Positions 8,251 to 15,513 of a DNA stretch of 64,000 nt are shown here, piece after piece. How positions within the stretch are numbered: the stretch's first letter is position 1; each line of letters opens with the position of its first letter. The stretch spans positions 6,324,001 to 6,388,000 of the forward strand of contig OY970284.1 in assembly GCA_963715895.1 (NCBI GenBank). Direction: 5' to 3'. Under the pieces are notes generated by a model. That model saw nothing but the letters and a program-made list of their open reading frames with translations, was not told where the DNA came from and made no database searches. The position numbers were made by a program, and so were the translations under genes. This stretch comes from JADGNZ01 sp963715895. GTDB lineage: Bacteria > Acidobacteriota > Thermoanaerobaculia > Gp7-AA8.

Positions 8251-10710
8251 TCAGTCCCCACCAATCGGCGGCCCCGGCGGAACTTCCGGCAGCTTTGGCT
8301 GGGTCCGCGGCTGATCGGGACGGGCCAGGAACCGTTCGATGTCGTCACGAAGGGCGTGGCGATGCGCGAGCTCGGCCTCGTCGCGAATGCCGGCGTCGCT
8401 CAGCCTCGCGGCGAACCTCCGCAGTCCCTCGCTCGCTTCGGCGCGCACCTGGGAATCGGCGTCGCGATTCGCGGCGAGATCCATGAGGCGCGTCGCGGTG
8501 AGACGCGCCGCCGCGCGCGTGATCGCACCGCGGTAACCGGCTTCGCGGCGGGTGACCGCGGCCAGGACATTGTCGACGACCTCGTTGAAATCGGGATTGG
8601 CGGCATCTTCGGCGTGGAACTGCACCAGCCGGGCAGCCCGACGCGCATCGAGGAGCGCGGCCAGGGTGATGTCGGCGGACGACGCCGCCGCGCTGACCGG
8701 ATCGAAGGCCGGCGCCGTGCGATGCTCAAACAGCTCCGTGTTGCTGGTGACGTCGACATTGCCGCGCGGCGGGATCAGACCAAGGATGCGAGGCGGGATC
8801 TCGAGAAATTCAGGATCCAGCGTCGAGAGAACCGCGGCGAGGGCCTCGCGCTGCGCGGCGGCGGGGAGAATGCGGCGCGTCGGCGTCGGAACGAGCCCCC
8901 CTTCCTCCTTCACGCTGTAGGTGTAATCGAGACCACCGATTGACTTGGCCGCCGCTTCGAGCTGATAGCGGTGATGAAGGTAGAGCGGGACGAGCATCTC
9001 TTCGAGCTCGGCCAGCGGCGTTCCCACCGGAATGTTGCGCAGCCCGAATTGCGACAGCGCGATGCGCCGCACTTCGATCTCATGGCGCAGCATGGCCACG
9101 TTGTCGCCTGGCGAATCCCAAACCGAGGCCGACGGATGCGCGGCACTGACCGGACGCGACTCCGGATCGGTGATGAAGAGCGGCGCCTCGCGGACGATGC
9201 GGTCGAGCTCGCGCTCTTCGGTCCCCGGGGCGAACTGCGCATACGCGTAGCGGATCACCCACTTGTCGTAGGAACCGATGCCGATGGCGTACGCATCCGA
9301 CAGATCGAGCTTCCCGTCGGTGATTTTCACGTACGGCGAGGGATAGTCCATCACCGATGCCCGGCCGTAACTCGACGCGGCCATGTTGTGATCGAGGCCG
9401 AGCGTATGGCCGGTCTCGTGCGCGGCGAGTTGTCGGATGCGGGCCAGCGCCATCATCGACGGAGAGGTCATCGGATCGAGCGCGGAAAGGGCCCGGTCAT
9501 GCATCTCATCGAACTGCGGCACCAAACCCTCGGCGATCATCACATCCTGGCGGATGCGCAACGACCCGAGCGTGACGTTCCCCTTGAGAATCTCGCCGGT
9601 ACGCGGGTCGATGACCGCGGCGCCATACGACCACCCCCGCTGCGCGCGATGAACCCAGTTGATCATGTTGTAACGGATGTCCATCGGATCGGCATCGGGC
9701 GGGAGCACCTTGACCTGGAAGGCGTTGCGGAAACCGGCGGCCTCGAAAGCCTGGCTCCACCACGAGACTCCTTCGATCAGTGCGCTACGGATCGGTTCCG
9801 GCGCGCCGGCGTCGACGTAGTAGACGATCGGCTCCACCGGCTCGGAGACCGCGGCGCTCGGGTCCCTCTTCACTAAACGATGCCGCGCGATCCACTGCTT
9901 CTCGATCGGTCCGGTGAACGGGCTGGCGTAGTCGAAGAAGTCGACGCTGAAGACGCCGACGCGCGGATCGGCGCGGCGCGGCGTGTAGCCCGGCGGCGGG
10001 AGCGCGACCAGCGAGTGATGCTCGCGAACGGTGACGCTGTCGGCGATCGGCGTGACGCCACTGACGAAGTTGCCCGGCCTGTCGCTGGTCTGGAACGTCA
10101 GGATCGCTTCCACTTCGGTGTTGCGAGGAAACGCTTTCGTCCGCGGCAGGTAGATGGCGCTGCGGTTTCTGTCGAGCGCGTAACTTCCCTGCTGCGTCTG
10201 GCGCAGCGCGCGCGTGACACCTTGCTGATCGCTGAGAAAAAAATCGGTGGCATCGACGAGGACGGACGTGCTGTCGCTTGCTTCGACTTTGAACGACCAC
10301 ATCACCGACCTTGCGAAGGAATCGGCGACCGCGCGACGCTCGGCTTCGTCGCTGCTGAGGGCGCGGAAGCGATAATTCGTCGCCGTCATCAGCACCTTCG
10401 GGCCGACGCGGTCGAAGGTAACGATCTGGGTCTGCCCCAATAGGCCGCGGTCGAGTCCGATCGGATTCGAGCCGACGCCGGCCGGAAGCGAGGACTGATA
10501 CAGCAGCTCTTCGCCGAAGCGGGAGATCTGCATGAACAGCTTGCCGTCCTCGGCATCCCAGAAGAGAGGGATGTAGCCGTCGAGCTTCTGCAGCTTGGCG
10601 GTCTTCGATTCGATCGCCGACTTCTCAGGTACGACTGCCGGCTTCGGTGGTGGTGCTGTGGTCGTCGTGCAGGCGGCGAGCAGGAGTAGCGCTGCGGCGA
10701 GGCGTTTCAT
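8251..10710 (-). CDS. Zinc-dependent metalloprotease lipoprotein (DUF5117/DUF5118/DUF4953 type)
   Basis: The start is the ATG at 10708-10710, because it opens a lipoprotein signal (MKRLAAALLLLAAC); the upstream in-frame extension is repeat-like and overlaps serS. The 819-aa product has the architecture of the large Bacteroidota/Acidobacteriota metalloproteases. An N-terminal DUF5118/5117-like region (YIPLFWDAEDGKLFMQISRF) is followed by a metzincin-like motif AAHETGHTLGLDHN at about residue 427, which provides HExxHxxGxxH zinc ligands. A C-terminal helical region ends in a Pro-rich tail. It should act at the periplasmic face of a membrane. No partner gene is evident; the downstream neighbour is a repeat. 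Confidence 0.9.
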   Translation of the reverse strand: MKRLAAALLLLAACTTTTAPPPKPAVVPEKSAIESKTAKLQKLDGYIPLFWDAEDGKLFMQISRFGEELLYQSSLPAGVGSNPIGLDRGLLGQTQIVTFDRVGPKVLMTATNYRFRALSSDEAERRAVADSFARSVMWSFKVEASDSTSVLVDATDFFLSDQQGVTRALRQTQQGSYALDRNRSAIYLPRTKAFPRNTEVEAILTFQTSDRPGNFVSGVTPIADSVTVREHHSLVALPPPGYTPRRADPRVGVFSVDFFDYASPFTGPIEKQWIARHRLVKRDPSAAVSEPVEPIVYYVDAGAPEPIRSALIEGVSWWSQAFEAAGFRNAFQVKVLPPDADPMDIRYNMINWVHRAQRGWSYGAAVIDPRTGEILKGNVTLGSLRIRQDVMIAEGLVPQFDEMHDRALSALDPMTSPSMMALARIRQLAAHETGHTLGLDHNMAASSYGRASVMDYPSPYVKITDGKLDLSDAYAIGIGSYDKWVIRYAYAQFAPGTEERELDRIVREAPLFITDPESRPVSAAHPSASVWDSPGDNVAMLRHEIEVRRIALSQFGLRNIPVGTPLAELEEMLVPLYLHHRYQLEAAAKSIGGLDYTYSVKEEGGLVPTPTRRILPAAAQREALAAVLSTLDPEFLEIPPRILGLIPPRGNVDVTSNTELFEHRTAPAFDPVSAAASSADITLAALLDARRAARLVQFHAEDAANPDFNEVVDNVLAAVTRREAGYRGAITRAAARLTATRLMDLAANRDADSQVRAEASEGLRRFAARLSDAGIRDEAELAHRHALRDDIERFLARPDQPRTQPKLPEVPPGPPIGGD

Positions 10711-10789
10711 GGGAAGAATCTTGTCACGCGAAGACGCGAAGGCGCGAAGAAAAGCCGATCCTCCTCCGCGTCTCCGCACCTTCGCGCGA

Positions 10790-12061
10790 TCACGTTCTCC
10801 TGATCGTCTCGACACCTTTCATATAAGGCCGCAGCACATCAGGCACCCGCACCGACCCATCCTCGTTCTGGTAGTTCTCGAGGATGGCCACGAGCGTTCT
10901 CCCGATCGGGAGGCCGGAGCCGTTCAGCGTATTCACGTAACCACTCTTCTTCTCCGCGGTGCGATAGCGGATGTTGGCGCGTCGCGCCTGGAAGTCGAGG
11001 AAGTTCGAGCAGGAGCTGATCTCGCGATAGGTCTCCTGTCCCGGCAACCACACTTCCAGGTCGTAGGTCTTCGCCGCGGTGAAGCCCATGTCCCCGGTCG
11101 AGAGCGTCACGACGCGGTAATGCAGTCCGAGCGCCTGCAACACCGCCTCGGCATCAGCAGTCAGCTTCTCGTGCTCGGCCCATGACGTCTCCGGCGTCGT
11201 GAATTTCACGATCTCGACTTTCTCGAACTGGTGCTGGCGGATCAGGCCGCGGGTGTCCTTCCCATACGATCCCGCTTCGCTGCGGAAGCAGGGTGAATAA
11301 GCGGTGTACAGGCGCGGCAGCGTCGCGGCATCGAGAGTCTCGTCACGATGAAGATTCGTGACCGGGACCTCGGCGGTCGGGATCAGGTAGTAATCGCGGT
11401 CCGTCAGCTTGAAGAGGTCTTCTTCGAACTTCGGCAGTTGGCCCGTGCCGCGGAGCGAATCGGCGTTGACCATGAACGGGGGGACGACCTCGACGTAACC
11501 CTGCTGCTCGTGAACGTCGAGCATGAAGTTGATCAGCGCGCGATTGAGCTTCGCTCCGGCGCCGGAGAGGATGGAGAAGCGGGCTCCGGTGATCTTCGTG
11601 GCGCGCGCGAAGTCGAGGATGCCCAGCGCCTCGCCGATGTCCCAATGTGCTTTCGGCGTGAAGGAAAACGCCGGCTTGGCGCCCCACGTGCGGTCGACAC
11701 GATTGTGCGTTTCGTCGGGACCGACCGGAACGGATTCATGCGGAACGTTGGGGAAGTAGAGCTCGACGTTGCGAAGGTCGGCTTCGATCACCGCAAGTTT
11801 CGCGTCGCCCTCTTTGATCTTGTCGCCGACGAGTTTCATCTCACCGATTTGAACGCTGGCGTCTTTGTTTTCTTTCTTGTAGCCGGCGATTGCCTGCGAG
11901 ACGTTGTTGCGGAGAGATTTAAGCCTTTCGACATCGGCAATCGTTCGGCGCCGTTCGGCGTCGAGATCGAGGAAACGCTCCAGATCGACGTTCGCACCGC
12001 GGTTTTTCAGCGCGATACGGTAGGCGTCCGCATGTTCGCGGAGGTATTCGCGGGAAAGCAT
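10790..12061 (-). CDS. serS: Seryl-tRNA synthetase
   Basis: The 423-aa product charges tRNA-Ser with serine in two steps through seryl-AMP. The N-terminal antiparallel coiled-coil arm that grips the long variable arm of tRNA-Ser is at residues 30-100. The class II catalytic core follows: motif 2 in SPCFRSEAGSYGKDTRG and motif 3 in NGSGLPIGRTLVAILENYQN. Length and motif order are standard. TAGAAT lies eight bases upstream of the ATG with no Shine-Dalgarno sequence, so the message may be leaderless. Confidence 0.98.
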   Translation of the reverse strand: MLSREYLREHADAYRIALKNRGANVDLERFLDLDAERRRTIADVERLKSLRNNVSQAIAGYKKENKDASVQIGEMKLVGDKIKEGDAKLAVIEADLRNVELYFPNVPHESVPVGPDETHNRVDRTWGAKPAFSFTPKAHWDIGEALGILDFARATKITGARFSILSGAGAKLNRALINFMLDVHEQQGYVEVVPPFMVNADSLRGTGQLPKFEEDLFKLTDRDYYLIPTAEVPVTNLHRDETLDAATLPRLYTAYSPCFRSEAGSYGKDTRGLIRQHQFEKVEIVKFTTPETSWAEHEKLTADAEAVLQALGLHYRVVTLSTGDMGFTAAKTYDLEVWLPGQETYREISSCSNFLDFQARRANIRYRTAEKKSGYVNTLNGSGLPIGRTLVAILENYQNEDGSVRVPDVLRPYMKGVETIRRT

Positions 12062-12069
12062 GGCGGGAG

Positions 12070-12075
12070 ATTCTA
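12070..12075 (-). promoter_or_regulatory. -10 element of serS (TAGAAT)
   Basis: On the minus strand TAGAAT ends eight bases before the serS ATG, with CTCCCGCC between. No ribosome-binding site fits in this gap, so transcription probably starts at the start codon. Confidence 0.5.
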
Positions 12076-12080
12076 CGGCA

Positions 12081-13763
12081 TCAATGTCGCGCGGCGCGCG
12101 AGCGGACGGGCGAAGCCATCGCCGGAATCGGATCTGTAAGATCGCCGATGATCACCAGGGCATAGCTCTGCCGCGTACCGAAGCCGAGGTGCGACGCGGT
12201 CACCGAGATCGTATAGAGACCGGCTGACGGCGGGTTGATCGAGACCACTTCCACATTGTTGAGACGATCGGGCTGGCCTGGATGAAGCGATTCGTTGCCG
12301 AGGAGCGTGGAGCCGGTGGGGTCGGTGACGCGAAGATCGAGATCGTTTACCAGTTCGGAAGTCGGATCAGAGACACCACGCGGCGTACCGGCGGGATCGG
12401 TCCAGACCAGTACCACTTTCAGCGGCGCGTCCGCCGAGGCATTGAGATGCAGCGTGGCGGTCTCGCTCTGCGCGAGCCCCTGCGCCAGAGGCACATCCAC
12501 GACGCGCGTACGGGCGCGGTCGCCGGGAAAGTAGAGCGCATCGTCGAGCACCGGGAAGCCGAAACCCTGGTCGTACGAAGGGACCGGCTTCGCCGGGACG
12601 ACACCGACGTTGTAGATCCAATTGTTCGGCACGGCGCGGGCGGCGGCGATCAACGTCGCCTTCAGCAGCGCCGCGCTCGGGATGAAGGCGTTCGACGGCG
12701 TGGCCACTCCGGTCGGATAGAACCCATCCGTGAAGTACTGCCGCACAAGCGCCGCCTCGCCGGCCACCGCCGGCGCGGACCACGACGTCCCCGCTTGCGT
12801 GCTCGTGGGGCAGGTGTGCGTGGAGATGTTGCCGTCGCTGTCGGCGGCCAGCACGACCGCCGGCGCCACGAGATCGGGCTTGATGCGGCCATCGCGAGTC
12901 GGTCCAATGAGCGAGAACGGTGAGAGGACATCGTCGAACCGGTTGGAGTAACGCGTCCCTCCCACCTGCAGCGTGTTCTTTGCGCAGCCGGGAGCGGCCA
13001 GCGAGCTGGGCGGCGGCGAGGCCGTGTTGCTCGAGTAGTTGCCGGTATCGAAGATGAGGAGCATGTCGGGATGAGACCAGACGAAAGCGTCGACGTCGCG
13101 GGCGCCGGCGGAGTAGTTCGCCGTCGGCGCCGGCAAGAAGGACGGCGTTCCCTGACGGTCGCCCCATGAGTTCGAATGGATGCGCGCTCCCTGCGTGTAG
13201 GCCTGCTCGAGGATCGGCGTCAGATTGACCGGACAGCCGAAGCCGGGGCGCTGGCTGCAATTGTCGCCGCCGATGAATCCGCCATCCTGCACGATCAGCT
13301 TCGCGCCGGGAGCGATGCCGTCTCCGGCATCGTCGAAGACCAGCGGCGTGTGGCTGTCGGCGGCAGCAACCCCGGCGGCGAGCGTGCCGTGCTGTGCATT
13401 GTCGTAAGCGGTAGGGCTGCTCGGGTCGTCACAGCCGGATGCGTTGGGAAACTGATCGCACGAATAAAGAAAATCGTAGGCGATCACCTTGCGGCGGCTC
13501 GTGTCGACGTTCGACGAATTCAATCCCCCCTGCGGCGAGCCGGTGTTGATCGGCGGCCGCGATCCGTCGGGCTCGGCGAAGTAGCAGCTATCCCAATCGA
13601 GCCCGGTATCGAGGACGGCGATGATCTGCCGCTGGCCGTAGATGCCGTGATCGAACAGCGGCGTAGCTCCCGAGTCCCATCCCGACTGGACGGAGCGGAA
13701 GGAGATGTTGTCGGCGGACGCGGCCGACGCGAGGAGCATCAACGTCGCAAATAACTTGCGCAT
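12081..13763 (-). CDS. Secreted subtilisin-family (S8) serine protease
   Basis: A signal peptide (residues 1-17, ASAASA) precedes an S8 catalytic domain. The triad is Asp52 in AVLDTGLDWD, His125 in NAQHGTLAAG and Ser327 in AGTSWSAPAVAG; the oxyanion Asn198 is in HSNSWG. There is no obvious long propeptide, which is unusual. Residues about 430-545 form a jelly-roll domain of the kind that follows S8 domains in kumamolisin/P-domain-like architectures (LVNDLDLRVTDPTG). The gene sits 19 bases downstream of serS on the same strand, reading towards it. It should degrade proteins outside the cell or in the periplasm. Confidence 0.93.
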   Translation of the reverse strand: MRKLFATLMLLASAASADNISFRSVQSGWDSGATPLFDHGIYGQRQIIAVLDTGLDWDSCYFAEPDGSRPPINTGSPQGGLNSSNVDTSRRKVIAYDFLYSCDQFPNASGCDDPSSPTAYDNAQHGTLAAGVAAADSHTPLVFDDAGDGIAPGAKLIVQDGGFIGGDNCSQRPGFGCPVNLTPILEQAYTQGARIHSNSWGDRQGTPSFLPAPTANYSAGARDVDAFVWSHPDMLLIFDTGNYSSNTASPPPSSLAAPGCAKNTLQVGGTRYSNRFDDVLSPFSLIGPTRDGRIKPDLVAPAVVLAADSDGNISTHTCPTSTQAGTSWSAPAVAGEAALVRQYFTDGFYPTGVATPSNAFIPSAALLKATLIAAARAVPNNWIYNVGVVPAKPVPSYDQGFGFPVLDDALYFPGDRARTRVVDVPLAQGLAQSETATLHLNASADAPLKVVLVWTDPAGTPRGVSDPTSELVNDLDLRVTDPTGSTLLGNESLHPGQPDRLNNVEVVSINPPSAGLYTISVTASHLGFGTRQSYALVIIGDLTDPIPAMASPVRSRAARH

Positions 13764-13814
13764 TGGCGAAAGGAACGACGGAGGGCATTCCCGTCATTCC
13801 GATCAAGGGATAAC

Positions 13815-13948
13815 CGGTTGTCGGTTATCGGTTGTCGGTTGTCGGTTGTCGGTTGTCGGTTGTCGGTTGTCGGTTGTCGGTTGTCGGTTGTCGGGAGGGC
13901 TAAACGCAGAGGGAGGTACTGAACAACCGATAACCGATAACCGATAAC
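13815..13948. repeat. Heptanucleotide array (CGGTTGT)11 with inverted (CCGATAA)3
   Basis: Eleven uninterrupted 7-bp units run from 13815 to 13891; the second unit differs (CGGTTAT). After a 31-bp spacer, three complementary-sense units (CCGATAA) run from 13925 to 13948. The two blocks can pair. The same heptamer, in the opposite sense, recurs in the 5' coding part of the cytochrome gene at 15544. Heptanucleotide arrays of this type are known in other phyla as STRR elements. Confidence 0.85.
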
Positions 13949-13981
13949 CATGAATGAAGTGCTCGACATCGGCCGTGCCGG

Positions 13982-14665
13982 CTATGCCGTCGCGCTCATC
14001 TCGGCCAAGGCCATCTCCAGCGCCGCGGTCTTGAGCTGCTCCTGCTCGGACAGATGTTCGATGGAGGCCTGACGCGCGGCCGCAGAAGCCATCTCCCGTT
14101 GTCCGAAAATACAGGACCAGATAAGGAAGACGTCCTCGAAGGCCACCCACCCGGCGTGTTCGAGGAAGCGCCACCATTCCGGATTGCTCACGCCATAGAC
14201 CGATTCCGGCCAGTAGATGCCGCGGAGGAAATGATCGGCGGCGACGACGACAGTAGCCGTGATGATGACCTGCCAGTCGAGATAAAACGCCAGGAAGGCC
14301 AGCGAGCCGAAGACGTGAAAGTGTGTCTCGATGCGGCCGCCGGTCAGATGGATCAGCAGCGCCGAGAAGAGCATCTGCGAGGCTGCGATGACATGACGCG
14401 TCAGCGTGGTGCCCGGGCGAAGGAGCGCAAGCAGGACCGGCAGGATCGTGATCCCGGCACCGCCGAGGATGGCTACCCACACGTGCATATGCAGCACGTG
14501 CTCCTTCCCCTCCCACGCGTACGGCGAGACGACGATTGCGGCGACGATGCAGGCGATCCACTGCACGATCAGCAGCACCGCGAACATGCGGTCCACCTTG
14601 GCACGGCGGATTTCGGTCTGAGCCTTGTGGATCTCGGCGGCGCGTGCAGCGATCACGTCACTCAT
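13982..14665 (-). CDS. Stand-alone membrane sensor domain
   Basis: The 227-aa product has about five membrane helices after a short N-terminal coiled segment. The motif GGRIETHFHVFGSLAFLAFY is the signature of a membrane domain usually found at the N-terminus of hybrid histidine kinases and chemoreceptors. The C-terminal 40 residues are a coiled coil (ASIEHLSEQEQLKTAALEMA) that ends where a kinase or HAMP module would normally begin, so this is either a freestanding sensor or a truncated one. It overlaps the RedB-like gene by ATGA and is the last gene of a three-gene operon. No kinase domain follows; the DNA downstream is a heptamer array. Confidence 0.7.
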   Translation of the reverse strand: MSDVIAARAAEIHKAQTEIRRAKVDRMFAVLLIVQWIACIVAAIVVSPYAWEGKEHVLHMHVWVAILGGAGITILPVLLALLRPGTTLTRHVIAASQMLFSALLIHLTGGRIETHFHVFGSLAFLAFYLDWQVIITATVVVAADHFLRGIYWPESVYGVSNPEWWRFLEHAGWVAFEDVFLIWSCIFGQREMASAAARQASIEHLSEQEQLKTAALEMALAEMSATA

Positions 14666-15270
14666 CTTCGTTCTCCTCTGCTGACAATCGAACAGCCGAA
14701 CACCGGATGCGTCCCTTTTCCACTCTCTCCGTTGGCGATGTGGATGACGTCAGCACGTCCGCTGTTCAGACCGGCGTGTCCGCGCAACATCGTGATGCCG
14801 CCTTCGAATCGAAGGGTTCCGCGGGCGTCGTAGAGAAAGGTCTGTCCCGACGTGAACGTGCCGAAGCGTTTCGCTTCCCGCCCATCCTCGTCGACGACGA
14901 CATGCGTGCCGCGAAGCCGCGTCGCCGCGTCATAGATATCCGTCTTCTCCCAGCCTGCTTTCATCTGTTGCGGACGGTAGACGACGACGTAGGTGCGCAT
15001 TGCGCGCGGCGATTTCTCGATGACCGCCTGCAACTCCGCCAGGCTGGCCCGCGTGCACGAGCATTGCGGATGGACGAGCATGACCAGCGTCGGCGCCTCG
15101 TGATTGCGAACAAGGCTGCTTTCGGCGGGCCAGCTCTTCGGCGCCGTGGCCGCGCGCCCGGGCGTGGCTTCAAAGCGGCCGATGGCGCGAGCCGCCGCGC
15201 CGACGGTTCCCACCCAGATCGCGGCGGCGGCGATGATCGAGACGGTGACGATGAGGGAGCGTGTTTTCAT
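14662..15270 (-). CDS. RedB-like thioredoxin-fold membrane-anchored protein
   Basis: Residues 5-25 are an N-terminal membrane anchor or signal (LIVTVSIIAAAAIWVGTVGA). The rest fits a thioredoxin-like fold: a hydrophobic strand (TLVMLVHPQ) leads to a CxC pair, Cys70 and Cys72 in HPQCSCTR, instead of CxxC. Later come the strand TYVVVYRP and a cis-Pro-like region. It matches proteins annotated RedB, whose function is not established. ATGA overlaps join it to both neighbours, so it should work with the 58-aa protein and the membrane sensor domain, perhaps reporting redox state. Confidence 0.7.
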   Translation of the reverse strand: MKTRSLIVTVSIIAAAAIWVGTVGAAARAIGRFEATPGRAATAPKSWPAESSLVRNHEAPTLVMLVHPQCSCTRASLAELQAVIEKSPRAMRTYVVVYRPQQMKAGWEKTDIYDAATRLRGTHVVVDEDGREAKRFGTFTSGQTFLYDARGTLRFEGGITMLRGHAGLNSGRADVIHIANGESGKGTHPVFGCSIVSRGERR

Positions 15271-15443
15271 TTCTTCCTGATAGCGTCGAGGGGAGAGATC
15301 GGTTGGTTGTCTTTCTCGAACTTGATCTTTCCATGCGTGAGCAGCTCAATGCGCTCGCCGAGCGGAATGCCGTAGAACTCCTGAGGTGCCACTCTCGACA
15401 CACGTCCGTCCGGGTAGCTGATCGTCGCCCAATCAAAGTTCAT
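15267..15443 (-). CDS. Small conserved-looking protein, 58 aa
   Basis: Reading from the ATG at 15443 gives 58 residues beginning MNFDWATISYPDGRVSRV and ending SPLDAIRKK. The frame ends in TGA overlapping the ATG of the RedB-like gene, the same ATGA coupling used by the next pair, and a purine-rich GAGAGAGGGG stands upstream. Acidic and basic residues alternate around an IPLGERIELLTHGKI segment, which suggests a small folded beta protein. I do not recognise a function; it should be the first cistron of the RedB operon. Confidence 0.7.
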   Translation of the reverse strand: MNFDWATISYPDGRVSRVAPQEFYGIPLGERIELLTHGKIKFEKDNQPISPLDAIRKK

Positions 15444-15472
15444 CGGCGTTGGACCCCTCTCTCTGGGAAGGA

Positions 15473-15506
15473 TGCATTGTAATGCAAGTTATTGTCATAC
15501 AATGAC
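15473..15506. promoter_or_regulatory. Two dyads in the RedB-operon/cytochrome divergent spacer
   Basis: TGCATT-GT-AATGCA (15473-15486) and GTCAT-ACA-ATGAC (15494-15506, overlapping ATTGT-CAT-ACAAT) lie side by side between the divergent operons. They are AT-rich against a GC-rich background. They look like regulator-binding half-site pairs controlling both transcripts. Confidence 0.5.
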
Positions 15507-15513
15507 TTAGGTA

